Counted from the first letter of the stretch, positions 1 to 7,896 are shown. The stretch is DNA of 13,446 nt from Acetobacteraceae bacterium (GCA_003164305.1 PLSZ01000295.1:1-13446); one strand, 5' to 3'. Numbers and translations: made by a program. The notes: generated by a model not told the origin, from the sequence alone.

Positions 1-421
1 CGGCATCGGCTCGGGCAAGGGCAAGACGTCGGGCAAGGGCGTGAAGGGCCAGAAAGCCCGGGAAGGCGTGTCGCTGAACGGCTTCGAAGGCGGTCAGTTG
101 CCGATCTATCGCCGGTTGCCGAAGCGCGGGTTCAAGAACCTGTTCCGCAAGAGCTACCAGCCGATCAACCTCGGCACGCTCGACGCGGCGATCGAGGCGG
201 GCAAGTTGGACGCTGGCCAGATGATCACCGAGGACATGCTGATCAAGGCGGGCCTCGGCAACGACCACCTCGACGGTGTGCGGCTGTTGGGCAAGGGCGA
301 GATCAAACGCGCGATCAACATCACGGTGTCCGGAGCGTCCGCGACCGCGAAGGCGGCGGTGGAAGCGGCGGGCGGGTCGGTGACGACGACCGTGGTGAAA
401 GCGGAAGCGGCGGCGGCCTGA
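1..421 (+). CDS. rplO: 50S ribosomal protein L15, 3' part (5' end outside window)
   Basis: L15 is a 23S rRNA-binding protein of the large ribosomal subunit, important late in its assembly. The reading frame is already open at base 2 and gives the glycine/lysine-rich L15 N-terminal stretch ([20 protein letters not shown]). This is followed by the conserved segment [19 protein letters not shown] and the C-terminal fold with the [19 protein letters not shown] strand. A further 139 residues are visible before TGA at 419-421; L15 is usually about 145-165 residues, so only a short N-terminal piece is missing. The GTG at 41 is an internal valine and not the start. The Ala-rich tail is normal for alphaproteobacterial L15. 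Downstream one expects secY, but a - strand gene converges on it after only 21 bases and I see no terminator hairpin in between. Confidence 0.97.
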   Translation, partial: GIGSGKGKTSGKGVKGQKAREGVSLNGFEGGQLPIYRRLPKRGFKNLFRKSYQPINLGTLDAAIEAGKLDAGQMITEDMLIKAGLGNDHLDGVRLLGKGEIKRAINITVSGASATAKAAVEAAGGSVTTTVVKAEAAAA

Positions 422-442
422 CGTCCGGGCCGCGAACCGTGT

Positions 443-1288
443 TCACAAATCGGCGTTCGCTGGAATGCTCGCTGGCTTCACACCCATGGCGAACAATCCG
501 TCCCTGATCCAGCCGCCGATCTGGCGTGTTCCCCGGTAGTATTCGATCCAGCTATCGAGGAAATCCCGCCAGCGCCGGTCTGGTTCCTGCTGCACGCCCA
601 TGGCGCTCGCCACCGCGACATAAGGTTGCTTCAGTAGCGTGACCTGCTCGAGCCCAGGAGCGCGGGCGCTGACGCCGAGGGCCTGGATGAGAGCGTAGAT
701 GATGCAATCCGCGCGTCCCGCCTGCATCTGCAAAATCGCGTCATCGCCGGTCTTCACGCTGACCACGGTCGCTCTGGGCGCGAACCGCGCCAGCAGATTG
801 TCCGACAGCGCGCCGATCAGGGAGACGGTGCGGATCTCGGGCTTGTTCAGTTCCTCCCAGGACGTCGGGGCGAAGCCCTTGCGCGCCACGCAGCCAAACG
901 GATGCAAATAGTAAGGCTGCGTGAATTCCACCGCCAAAGCCCGTTGCGGGGTCGGATTGAGCGCGAAGGCGAGGTCGATCTTGTTCGCCTGCAAATCCAG
1001 CACCGAATTCGAATACGTCGACTCCACGTAGTCGAGCTTCACCTGCAACGCGGCGGCGATGCTGCGCGCCATGTCCATTCCAACGCCATGCCACTCGCCG
1101 GTCGCGAGGTCCTTGCGGAAGAACGGTTGCTCCCCGGGCAGCACCGCGATGCGCAAAGTGCTGGTTCGCCGCACCCGCTCGAATGTGGACTCGCCTGGCT
1201 GCATGGCGGGCTGGGCCGAAGCATTGCCGATGGTGAAGGCGGCGGCTCCCGCGCTAAACGTACCAGCCAGCGAACGTCTTGTGGTCAT
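443..1288 (-). CDS. Family 3 extracellular solute-binding protein (polar amino-acid ABC transporter type)
   Basis: This 281-residue protein is a probable periplasmic substrate-capture component of a polar amino-acid ABC importer. It starts with a signal peptide: two arginines at 4-5, a hydrophobic stretch and an ASA-Q cleavage site near residue 25. The RR pair makes Tat export possible, though the motif is not a full Tat consensus. Residues about 44-270 follow the SBP_bac_3 pattern: TLRIAVLPGEQPFF, the GVGMDMARSIAAAL helix, then LDLQANKIDLAFALNPTPQR and the hinge segment FTQPYYLHPFG. The ATG at 1288 is supported by a GGGAG Shine-Dalgarno six bases upstream. The gene lies 19 bases downstream of the racemase-family gene, so the two are probably co-transcribed. 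No permease or ATPase gene is nearby, so it is an orphan binding protein here. The ligand is not known; an amino acid is inferred from the family and the neighbour. A periplasmic enzyme-like role cannot be excluded. Confidence 0.88.
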   Translation of the reverse strand: MTTRRSLAGTFSAGAAAFTIGNASAQPAMQPGESTFERVRRTSTLRIAVLPGEQPFFRKDLATGEWHGVGMDMARSIAAALQVKLDYVESTYSNSVLDLQANKIDLAFALNPTPQRALAVEFTQPYYLHPFGCVARKGFAPTSWEELNKPEIRTVSLIGALSDNLLARFAPRATVVSVKTGDDAILQMQAGRADCIIYALIQALGVSARAPGLEQVTLLKQPYVAVASAMGVQQEPDRRWRDFLDSWIEYYRGTRQIGGWIRDGLFAMGVKPASIPANADL

Positions 1289-1307
1289 TCGGCACTCCCG
1301 TTGTCGG

Positions 1308-2045
1308 TCAGGATATGTAGCGGCGCGGCTTCAACCCGCCGTGAAACCACTCCACCAGCGTGATGATGTCGTACACGGGCACACCGAACCGGCTTTCGAT
1401 CGCCGCGGAGTAGGGCGGGAGGTTGGTGCATTCGCTGACAATGGCGCCGATGTTGTCGTTCTGGGTGAGCAACTCTTCCGCCATGGCGAGCACCTCGCTC
1501 TCCTGCGCGTCGCGATCCACGACGGGCTGGCCGGTGCGATTGTTGTAGCGGAACATGCCATTGGGCGGCATGCCGACGACCGGAAGATCGGGCGTCACGC
1601 CGACCGAGCGGAAATGATCCTCGGTCAGCGCCGCCTTGTCCGCCGTCAGCACGCCGACGCGTTTGCCTCGCGGCAGCAGGCTTTGCACCAGGGGGATTTG
1701 CAGCAAAGAGGACGTGGCGATCGGCACGCTGCAATGCGCCGTCAGTTCCTGATGCAGGCAGGCGAGGAACCCGCAACTGGTGGTGATCCCATCGACGCCC
1801 AGAGCGATCAGATCGTCGGCGGCGGCCTTGAACAGGTCGAGCATGCCGTCGGCCTTCGGTTTGACGATCCGGTCCGGCGTGGCGCCGCGCACCACGGCAT
1901 ATTGCACGGGAAAACGAAAGGTTGGCGCGTAGCCGATGTCTCCGGGCAGACGCTGAAAGCCGGTGTCGAGGATTAGGATGCCGATCGTCACACCGTGCAC
2001 AGGCTGGCGTTGGTGTGGCCTGACGCGGAACGGGGGCTGTGGCAT
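1308..2045 (-). CDS. Aspartate/glutamate racemase family protein
   Basis: This 245-residue cytoplasmic enzyme belongs to the cofactor-independent Asp/Glu/hydantoin racemase superfamily, in which two cysteines act as acid and base across two pseudo-symmetric domains. Both cysteines are visible: Cys91 in GITTSCGFLACLHQ and Cys206 in IVSECTNLPPYSAA. Between them, GKRVGVLTADKAAL is the usual start of the second domain. The length is typical of the family. The ATG at 2045 has an ACGGAG Shine-Dalgarno six bases upstream (complement of 2052-2055). The solute-binding-protein gene follows after 19 bases, suggesting uptake and then interconversion or catabolism of an amino acid or hydantoin-like compound. 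The exact substrate is not readable from sequence: aspartate, glutamate, hydantoin and maleate-isomerase-type activities all occur in related families. The hydrophobic N-terminal strand (TIGILILDTGF) is the first beta-strand and not a signal peptide. Confidence 0.85.
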   Translation of the reverse strand: MPQPPFRVRPHQRQPVHGVTIGILILDTGFQRLPGDIGYAPTFRFPVQYAVVRGATPDRIVKPKADGMLDLFKAAADDLIALGVDGITTSCGFLACLHQELTAHCSVPIATSSLLQIPLVQSLLPRGKRVGVLTADKAALTEDHFRSVGVTPDLPVVGMPPNGMFRYNNRTGQPVVDRDAQESEVLAMAEELLTQNDNIGAIVSECTNLPPYSAAIESRFGVPVYDIITLVEWFHGGLKPRRYIS

Positions 2046-2296
2046 CCTGGTCTCCGTTTTGGCGGCGGGCGTGGGTTATGGAGCGTAGACTTTGGATCGC
2101 GATGGACTGGCGCGAGATAGGCTCCGCCGGATCGCTCGCATGCACCTTTCATGCCGAAAGGCGGCCCGAGGCGGCCTGAGTCACGCACGTGCGCGGCCCG
2201 TGGTGGACACCCTGGTTGGCGAACCAGGTCAACCGTGGCGTGCTGACATTTTCCGCAATTTGCCCTGGCGGACCTGATCGAAACCTACGCGTCAGA
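2046..2296. other. Gene-free gap upstream of the racemase-family gene, with two small palindromes
   Basis: These 251 bases hold no convincing gene. They form the 5' region of the racemase-family gene (reading leftward) and the 3' flank of the acyltransferase. A perfect 10-base palindrome, CGCACGTGCG, lies at 2184-2193. A 7-bp stem with a GGCG tetraloop, CCTGGTT and AACCAGG, lies at 2211-2228. Neither is followed by a T-tract on either strand, so I do not call a terminator. They could be operator sites for the racemase/binding-protein pair, but nothing confirms that. I could not identify a convincing -35/-10 pair. Confidence 0.5.
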
Positions 2297-3562
2297 CTAC
2301 GGACGTGGCAGGCGCGAGCCGCGCCAGCCATGCGCCCGGACCGCGGACATGGAACCTGAAAGCCAGCGATAATGCCGCCGGCCCATTAAAATCGCGGGTC
2401 GCTCAATGGTCAAAAACACGACGGTGGCGAGCAAAACCACCAACACCGCGGTCGCCGCCGCAGTGAACAGAAATACCGGCCAATGGGCGACGGCCTCGCG
2501 AGGCATCAAACGCTGGAAAATCGCCCAGAGCGGTAGGCCGTGCAGCAGATAGACGCCATAAGTGATGTCGCCGAGCAAAAGCAGGGCCGGTTGGCGAAGC
2601 AAGCCGAACAGGCTTTGCCCGGATGCCACCGCGACAAAGAACACGCTGAGTAAAATCGTGCCTTCCCAATGGAACGCGGTCGGAAAGCACACCATGGTAA
2701 CCAGAAGCGCCGCGACCGCCGTCACTCCAACGATGCTGGAACGGCCGATCTCCACCAGCCTCGGTCGGCGGACCCAGTGCGCCGCGATGATGCCGCCCGC
2801 GAAGGAGAACAGGGTTCCTTTGTCGAACGGTTCGTTCAACGCAGCCCAGTACACCAGCAAGACGGCGGCCATGGCGGAGAGCAGCGCCGGTAAAGGCTGG
2901 CGGCTGCGACCGGCGACAAGGCCGAGGAAAGGCAAGGACAGGTAAAACAGCCACTCGTAGCGAAGGGACCAAAGCACTCCGGCCGCCAGCAGGCGCGTGT
3001 TGGGCAAGCCGTTCAGATCCGGCGCGCGGAACATTAGCAGCCATTGCACGACCGGTTCGATCTGAGATGCAGCCGACTCAGGTCTTCTGGGCCAGGTCAG
3101 GACAATGACCAGAACGACGATGATCGCGAACGTCAAAAGATAGACCGGATAGAGCCGGTAGATGCGCGATACCAAGAACTCGGGCCAGTCGATGGCGCTG
3201 CCACGGGAGAGCACGCGGCCCCAGAACAAGAACGCCGTGATCATGAAGAAAAGCGCGACGCTCGTTGAGCCAAGCTGATCCACAAACCGCGAGCGTGGTG
3301 GTATCCACCCGTCGCCATGGATGACGTACCAGGTGATCACCACGTGATGAATGAACACTGCGATGCCGAGGCAGCCTCGGAGGCCGTCGATCGATTGGTG
3401 CCGGGTGGCTTCGACCGTCGCGACGGTGCGTCCGATGGTGGGCACGGTCCGCACCAGCACCCACGCGGTCAGGAACGCGGTGCCGAACAAGACCAGCACG
3501 ATCAGCGGGCTGTCGATGACCCAGGTATCGAGGTCAGCGAGTGGTGAGATGTTCTGCTGCAA
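2297..3562 (-). CDS. Acyltransferase 3 family integral membrane protein (OafA/YrhL-like)
   Basis: This 421-residue multi-pass inner-membrane protein probably transfers an acetyl or other acyl group onto an extracytoplasmic glycan such as O-antigen, exopolysaccharide or peptidoglycan. The family hallmark is clear: HQSIDGLRGCLGIAVFIHHV at about residues 55-74, with Arg62 and the conserved membrane histidines 72-73. It is followed by the SVALFFMITAFLFWGRVL helix and the RIYRLYPVYLL motif near 133-143. About ten hydrophobic helices can be counted, including one extra N-terminal helix (about 18-38) before the hallmark. No C-terminal SGNH domain is present. The only available start is TTG at 3562, with a weak AGG about seven bases upstream; a start slightly further in is possible. 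It lies 128 bases downstream of the GT-C glycosyltransferase on the same strand, which fits a joint role in envelope glycan building. The acceptor is unknown. Confidence 0.88.
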   Translation of the reverse strand: MQQNISPLADLDTWVIDSPLIVLVLFGTAFLTAWVLVRTVPTIGRTVATVEATRHQSIDGLRGCLGIAVFIHHVVITWYVIHGDGWIPPRSRFVDQLGSTSVALFFMITAFLFWGRVLSRGSAIDWPEFLVSRIYRLYPVYLLTFAIIVVLVIVLTWPRRPESAASQIEPVVQWLLMFRAPDLNGLPNTRLLAAGVLWSLRYEWLFYLSLPFLGLVAGRSRQPLPALLSAMAAVLLVYWAALNEPFDKGTLFSFAGGIIAAHWVRRPRLVEIGRSSIVGVTAVAALLVTMVCFPTAFHWEGTILLSVFFVAVASGQSLFGLLRQPALLLLGDITYGVYLLHGLPLWAIFQRLMPREAVAHWPVFLFTAAATAVLVVLLATVVFLTIERPAILMGRRHYRWLSGSMSAVRAHGWRGSRLPRP

Positions 3563-3690
3563 AAAATGCCTGTTTCGCTACCTCAAGGGTTCGTGCGACC
3601 AATCGCCGCGCGACACTCTCTGGATTTGCCGCCGAATACCACCACGATCGCCGGAAACAAGGCAATTGCGGGGATAGCGCCGCGAAACGA

Positions 3691-5418
3691 TTAACCGGAG
3701 GTGTCCGCGCGGTGTAGTACGATCACCTGCCTGAGGCCGACCGGCAGAAACTTCGGTGTCACCGGATAGCGCGCGATTTCGCGATACCCGTCAATCGGCC
3801 CGGAGGCCACAACATAATCGTTGCCGGTGACGAACCACCAGCTCGCGCCAGGCGCCGACCTGATTCCAGGCCGGTACATCAAGCTTCCGTTTACCTCGTA
3901 GCCGCCGTCGATATTGGCCGGAGAGACACCCAGTTCGTCGATCAGATGATGCACCGCAACCCAGCGCGTCCGGTTCCATTCCAGGTAGTCGTGCGTCACG
4001 GCGACGGACAGGCCGCCAATCACGAACAGGATCGCCCCAGCCAGGCTGTTTCGCCACATCGGCCGAACCTCGCGCGCCGCCTCCGCGTCCCCGGCGGCCA
4101 GCAGAAGCAGCGCGAGTGGAATGGCCGGCAGCACATAACGATCCCAGAACTCGCCCGTATTGGTCGCCAGGAAAACGATCGCGGCCCAGTACCCGATGCC
4201 GGTGACCACGGCCAGAACCCAGACCCAATCGTTCCGGACAGGCTGGCCGCGCCAAAGCCGGCTCATTCGCGCGGCGACCCCGACGCCGCCGATCGCGAAC
4301 AGCCCAACGGTCCCAATCAGGCCGCATGCCGTGACGGTGAGCCAGAAGGCCGTGGTCCAGGCCGTCAGGACTGGCAGATTTTGCCGCAGCAAATAGGTGT
4401 CTCGCTGCGTCAGGGGACCCATTCCGGACTCGTTGAAGATGTTGCCGAGGACCGGGATCAGATCGCCCCTCCACCAAAGCAGCATGAGCACCGCCAGCCC
4501 AGCCGCCGCGAGGCCGAGATAAATCGCGGCGGATGCCCGCGGCAACAGCCCGGTCAGCGCGACGACCGGGAACACCGCGAACCCAAGATAGGGCAGGGCG
4601 TACAGGGTCGAATGGACCGTCCAGGACGCCAGACTGACGGGGTCCAGGGGGACGATCTGAGCCGGAATGAATGAGCCGCGGCCACTGGAAAGCAACCACG
4701 CATGATAGCCGAGTTGCAGCCCGATACCCAGGATCAGCGGGACGAAGCCCAGAAGAGCCTGGCCCACCCGTGATTTGTGCTTCAGGGCATTGGCGGCGGC
4801 ATAGCCGAGTAAAGGCGCGAACCCGATTTGCTTGGTCAGGATCGCGATGAACGACACCGCTACCCCCGCCACCAGGCACGACGTCGAATCGTCCCGCAAG
4901 GCGCGGGCCAGAAAGTAAAGCGCGACGATCATGATCGCGACGAACGGCACGTCCGTCATGAAGCTCTCAGCCATGCCGAAATACAGCGGACTGACGGCGA
5001 GGGTGAGCGTCGCGGCGATCGCCATGCTCCGGCGGTTGCCGTTCTCGCGCATCAGGGCATAGAAAAACGCCAGCCCGATGACCGCCAGGACCAGCGTCGA
5101 GATCCTGAGCGCGGTGTAGGAAAACCCAAACGGCAGGCAGAACGCCACGCCCCACAGCGCCTGGGTCAGGATATTCGCGATGGTGGGGCCGCGGACCGCG
5201 CCGGGGATCAGGATCCCCGCGCCCGACAGCAGCGCTTTCACGGTGCGGCCGTACTGCCAATCGTCGTTCAACGGAAAGTCGCCGACCGGGTTCACCAGAA
5301 GGGTCATCGCGACCCAAAGCGCGGCGATCAGGGCGATCGCCGCCATGTCCCGCCGGTCGAGGCGTGTGGCTTGTTGCCCCATGATCACCCTGGCCAACTC
5401 CTTGACGTTGCTTGGCAT
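3691..5418 (-). CDS. GT-C fold membrane glycosyltransferase, family 39/ArnT/PMT-like
   Basis: This polytopic inner-membrane protein is probably a transferase of sugars from a polyprenyl-phosphate donor on the periplasmic side. From ATG at 5418 it has 575 residues. A first helix at about 26-42 is followed by a periplasmic loop holding the paired acidic residues of GT-C enzymes, DFPLNDDWQYG (Asp52-Asp53). Then come roughly ten further hydrophobic segments, including MAESFMTDVPFVAIMIVALYF and TKQIGFAPLLGYAAANAL, and a soluble C-terminal domain of about 90 residues. The start is uncertain. An in-frame ATG at 5529 would add 37 residues unlike the family. A GTG at 5388 has a good AAGGAG nine bases upstream. 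On the coding strand an AT-rich patch (5490-5500) lies just upstream of these nearer starts. The downstream partner is probably the acyltransferase. No donor or acceptor can be named. Confidence 0.8.
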   Translation of the reverse strand: MPSNVKELARVIMGQQATRLDRRDMAAIALIAALWVAMTLLVNPVGDFPLNDDWQYGRTVKALLSGAGILIPGAVRGPTIANILTQALWGVAFCLPFGFSYTALRISTLVLAVIGLAFFYALMRENGNRRSMAIAATLTLAVSPLYFGMAESFMTDVPFVAIMIVALYFLARALRDDSTSCLVAGVAVSFIAILTKQIGFAPLLGYAAANALKHKSRVGQALLGFVPLILGIGLQLGYHAWLLSSGRGSFIPAQIVPLDPVSLASWTVHSTLYALPYLGFAVFPVVALTGLLPRASAAIYLGLAAAGLAVLMLLWWRGDLIPVLGNIFNESGMGPLTQRDTYLLRQNLPVLTAWTTAFWLTVTACGLIGTVGLFAIGGVGVAARMSRLWRGQPVRNDWVWVLAVVTGIGYWAAIVFLATNTGEFWDRYVLPAIPLALLLLAAGDAEAAREVRPMWRNSLAGAILFVIGGLSVAVTHDYLEWNRTRWVAVHHLIDELGVSPANIDGGYEVNGSLMYRPGIRSAPGASWWFVTGNDYVVASGPIDGYREIARYPVTPKFLPVGLRQVIVLHRADTSG

Positions 5419-5592
5419 CGGCGCCGACTCGGCAGGCCGCGCAGCCGGCCGGACACCACGATACCATCCCAAACATCTGTTGCCAGAGCGATATTTATCT
5501 TCGCTCGAGGGACATAACCCCTTACGCATCAGGGACAGCGCCGGCAGCGCGGGAGCTTTGCTGTGTCATCATCCTCGGCCCGCTTTCCCGTC

Positions 5593-5688
5593 ATCCTCGA
5601 CCTTGAGCTGAGGATCGCTCGCGGCACGCACCATGGCCGATTTTCGACTCTCGATGCACGGCCACGGATGCTCGGGTCGAGCCCGAGC
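5593..5688. repeat. Cluster of three adjacent inverted repeats (REP/MITE-like palindromic element)
   Basis: Three dyads follow one another. ATCCTC (5593-5598) pairs with GAGGAT (5610-5615). TGGCCG (5634-5639) pairs with CGGCCA (5659-5664), extendable by two more pairs past one mismatch. GCTCGGG (5670-5676) pairs with CCCGAGC (5682-5688) around a TCGAG loop. The CATCCTCG and GGATGCTCGGG..CCCGAGC units look like the palindromic intergenic repeats common in alphaproteobacterial genomes; that resemblance is from memory. A single copy in this window cannot prove that it is dispersed. It is not followed by a T-tract. Confidence 0.55.
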
Positions 5689-5854
5689 AAGACGAGAGGG
5701 CCAGGTCAGCGTACCCGGCGGTTATCCGATGCCTTTGGCGACGTCGCCCCCTGGGAAATCGTTGCGACACGCTTCTCGTGGAAAGTAACGACCGCCCGAG
5801 GGCTTCCCCCTGCCAGGCGCATGGGCGTAAAGCGTTCCGCCATCATCGCCAGTC

Positions 5855-5883
5855 TTGCCTTCGCCCCCGTCACCGGGGACAAT
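5855..5883 (+). promoter_or_regulatory. Candidate sigma70-type promoter of secY-adk
   Basis: TTGCCT (5855-5860) and GACAAT (5878-5883) are separated by 17 bases and each match four of six consensus positions. Transcription would start near 5890, giving a leader of about 19 bases that still contains the secY Shine-Dalgarno. The need for a promoter here is inferred from the - strand gene block that cuts secY off from rplO. The match is modest and a small dyad (CCCCG/CGGGG, 5865-5878) lies in the spacer, so this is only a candidate. Confidence 0.35.
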
Positions 5884-5896
5884 GGCGCCCGCACTC

Positions 5897-5902
5897 AAAG
5901 GA
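5897..5902 (+). promoter_or_regulatory. secY ribosome binding site that fixes the start at 5909
   Basis: AAAGGA sits six bases before ATG 5909. A TTG at 5855 is in frame upstream but would add 18 residues (beginning MPSPPSPG) unlike any SecY N-terminus. The Shine-Dalgarno and the family pattern therefore select 5909. Confidence 0.8.
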
Positions 5903-5908
5903 CCTACC

Positions 5909-7246
5909 ATGGCTTCCGCTGCCGAACAGCTCGCGGCAAATCTGAGTCTCGGCACCTTCTCCAAGGCGACCGAGCTTAAGCAGCGCATCTGGTTCACCCT
6001 CACCGCCCTGATCGTCTACCGGATCGGCACCTATATCCCGATCCCGGGCGTCGATGCCTCGGTGATGGCGGAGATGATGCAGCGGCCGGGCGGCGGCCTG
6101 TTCGGCATGCTGGACATGTTCTCCGGCGGCGCGGTGCGCCGGGTCACGGTCTTTGCCCTCGGTATCATGCCTTACATCAGCGCCAGCATCATCATTCAGT
6201 TGATGACCGCCGCCGTGCCCTCGCTGGAGGCGCTGAAAAAAGAAGGCGAGATGGGGCGCAAAAAGCTCAATCAATACACCCGCTACCTGACCGCCTTCAT
6301 CGCCATGTTCCAGTCGTACGGCATCGCCGTGGGTCTGGAGTCGATGCACGGCTCGTTCGGGCCGGCGGTGCTGGACGCCGGCTGGTTCTTCCGCTTCTCC
6401 TGCATCATCACCCTGGTCGGCGGCACCATGTTCCTGATGTGGATCGGCGAGCAGATCACCGCCCGCGGCATTGGCAACGGCCAGAGTCTGATCATCATGT
6501 CCGGGATCGTCGCCGGCCTGCCCGGAGCGTTGGCTTCCTTGCTGGATCTGGGCCGCACCGGCGCGCTGTCGCCGATCCTGGTCATGGGGTTCATGGTCAT
6601 CGCGGTGGCGACGATCGCCGCCATCGTGTTCGTGGAGCGCGCGCAACGGCGCATCCCCGTGCAATACCCCAAGCGGCAGATGGGCAACCGCATGTTCGGC
6701 GGCGACACCACGCATATGCCGCTGAAGATCAACACCTCGGGCGTCATCCCGCCGATCTTCGCCAGTTCGCTGCTGCTGATCCCGGCGACACTGGCCGGCT
6801 TCACCACCGGCGCGCCGGTCTGGGTGCAGGACATCATGGGCCAGTTCGCGCATGGTGAGCCGGTCTACATGATCACCTACGCGGCGCTGATCATCTTCTT
6901 CGCGTATTTCTACACCGCGATCGTGTTCAACCCCGAGGAAACCGCCGACAATCTCAAGAAGTATGGTGGCTTCGTCCCCGGCATCCGGCCGGGCAGCGCG
7001 ACGGCGGCCTATTTCGACCGTATCCTGACACGGCTGACCACCGTCGGCGGCATTTATCTGGTCGCGGTCTGCATGCTGCCGGAATTGCTGATCAGCGATT
7101 ACGGGCTGCCGTTCTATTTCGGTGGGACATCGATCCTGATCGTGGTATCGGTGACCATGGATACCGTCACGCAGATTCAGTCGCATCTGCTGGCCCATCA
7201 ATACGAAGGCCTGATTCGTAAGAGCAAGGTGAAGGGACGTCGGTGA
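5909..7246 (+). CDS. secY: Protein translocase subunit SecY
   Basis: SecY is the channel-forming inner-membrane subunit of the SecYEG translocon, which exports unfolded proteins and inserts membrane proteins with SecA or the ribosome. The 445 residues and about ten hydrophobic helices match the family. Diagnostic stretches are the first helix and plug region ([18 protein letters not shown], about 37-53), [17 protein letters not shown] (83-99), [20 protein letters not shown] (180-199), the cytosolic loop [14 protein letters not shown] (243-256) and the loop starting [19 protein letters not shown] (about 340) with its conserved PGIRPG. Normally it is co-transcribed with rplO; here about 5.5 kb separates them, so a local promoter is likely. 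Its stop overlaps the adk start in GTGA, implying translational coupling. Nothing is truncated or missing. Confidence 0.98.
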   Translation: MASAAEQLAANLSLGTFSKATELKQRIWFTLTALIVYRIGTYIPIPGVDASVMAEMMQRPGGGLFGMLDMFSGGAVRRVTVFALGIMPYISASIIIQLMTAAVPSLEALKKEGEMGRKKLNQYTRYLTAFIAMFQSYGIAVGLESMHGSFGPAVLDAGWFFRFSCIITLVGGTMFLMWIGEQITARGIGNGQSLIIMSGIVAGLPGALASLLDLGRTGALSPILVMGFMVIAVATIAAIVFVERAQRRIPVQYPKRQMGNRMFGGDTTHMPLKINTSGVIPPIFASSLLLIPATLAGFTTGAPVWVQDIMGQFAHGEPVYMITYAALIIFFAYFYTAIVFNPEETADNLKKYGGFVPGIRPGSATAAYFDRILTRLTTVGGIYLVAVCMLPELLISDYGLPFYFGGTSILIVVSVTMDTVTQIQSHLLAHQYEGLIRKSKVKGRR

Positions 7247-7896
7247 AACTGATCCTCCTGGGTCCCCCTGGCGCGGGGAAGGGAACGCAGGCGCAGCGTC
7301 TGCGGGACCGTTACGACATCGCACAAATATCGACCGGCGACATGCTGCGGGCCGAGGTCGCGGCCGGCTCCCCGGTTGGCCGTGAAGCCAAGGCGGTGAT
7401 GGAAGCCGGCCAACTCGTCTCCGACGACATCATCATCCGCATGCTGGGCTCGCGCATCGACCAGGCGGACTGCGCCAAGGGGTTCATTCTCGACGGATTC
7501 CCGAGAACGGTGCCGCAGGCATTGGCTTTGGACAAGCTGCTCGCAGGCAAGGAGATGCGCCTGGACGCGGTGATCGAGCTGAAGGTCGATGACGCGGCGC
7601 TGGTCGATCGCATCGCCGGCCGCTTCACCTGCGCCAATTGCGGCACCGGGTATCACGACACGTTCAAGCCGCCGAAGACGCCGGGCATTTGCGACGTCTG
7701 CGGCCGCAACGAGTTCGCGCGCCGCGCCGATGACAACCGGGAGACGGTGGCCGCGCGGCTGGTCGCCTACCACAGCCAGACCGCGCCGATCCTGCCGCAC
7801 TACGCGGCACAGGGAAATCTGCGCCAAGTGGACGGCATGGCCGACATCGACGACGTCACACGGCAGATTTTCGCGGTGCTGGATACGCCCGCCTGA
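7243..7896 (+). CDS. adk: Adenylate kinase, zinc-LID form
   Basis: This cytoplasmic enzyme catalyses ATP + AMP = 2 ADP and balances adenine nucleotide pools. The 217 residues contain the P-loop [10 protein letters not shown] (7-16), the AMP-binding segments STGDMLR (30-36) and DGFPRTVPQ (84-92), and a long LID. Cysteines 130, 133, 150 and 153 form the Cys4 zinc site of the structural LID, followed by the [14 protein letters not shown] arginine motif (160-173). The start is GTG at 7243, overlapping the secY stop by four bases; the following [11 protein letters not shown] is the canonical N-terminus. Placement directly after secY is typical of Alphaproteobacteria. Its own stop touches the next ATG (TGAATG), so the OGT-like gene is probably translated by the same ribosomes. 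Confidence 0.98.
   Translation: MKLILLGPPGAGKGTQAQRLRDRYDIAQISTGDMLRAEVAAGSPVGREAKAVMEAGQLVSDDIIIRMLGSRIDQADCAKGFILDGFPRTVPQALALDKLLAGKEMRLDAVIELKVDDAALVDRIAGRFTCANCGTGYHDTFKPPKTPGICDVCGRNEFARRADDNRETVAARLVAYHSQTAPILPHYAAQGNLRQVDGMADIDDVTRQIFAVLDTPA

Larger units (their letters stand above)
5419..5908. other. 490-base gene-free gap between the divergent glycosyltransferase and secY
   Basis: This is the divergent intergenic region between the - strand glycosyltransferase and secY. From left to right it holds: an AT-rich patch (about 5490-5500) that may be part of the leftward promoter; a cluster of three dyads (5593-5688) resembling a dispersed palindromic repeat; a perfect 12-base palindrome GGCGACGTCGCC at 5737-5748; a candidate secY promoter (5855-5883); and the secY Shine-Dalgarno (5897-5902). 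Short open frames in it show no family resemblance and overlap the palindromes, so I read them as non-coding. Confidence 0.6.

Noticed and set aside
1059..1976. 305-codon open frame on the + strand across the racemase and binding-protein genes
   Set aside because: It spans two recognisable - strand genes and their gap, and has no coherent domain pattern.
2211..2228. Terminator for the acyltransferase gene
   Set aside because: The stem is good but no T-tract follows on the - strand.
5855..5908. SecY start at TTG 5855
   Set aside because: It adds a Pro-rich segment foreign to SecY. AAAGGA before ATG 5909 is the better start.
5870..7324. 484-codon open frame on the - strand opposite secY and the start of adk
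   Set aside because: Shadow of two certain genes; its composition (Asp/His/Gly/Arg-rich, no hydrophobic core) is typical of antisense frames.
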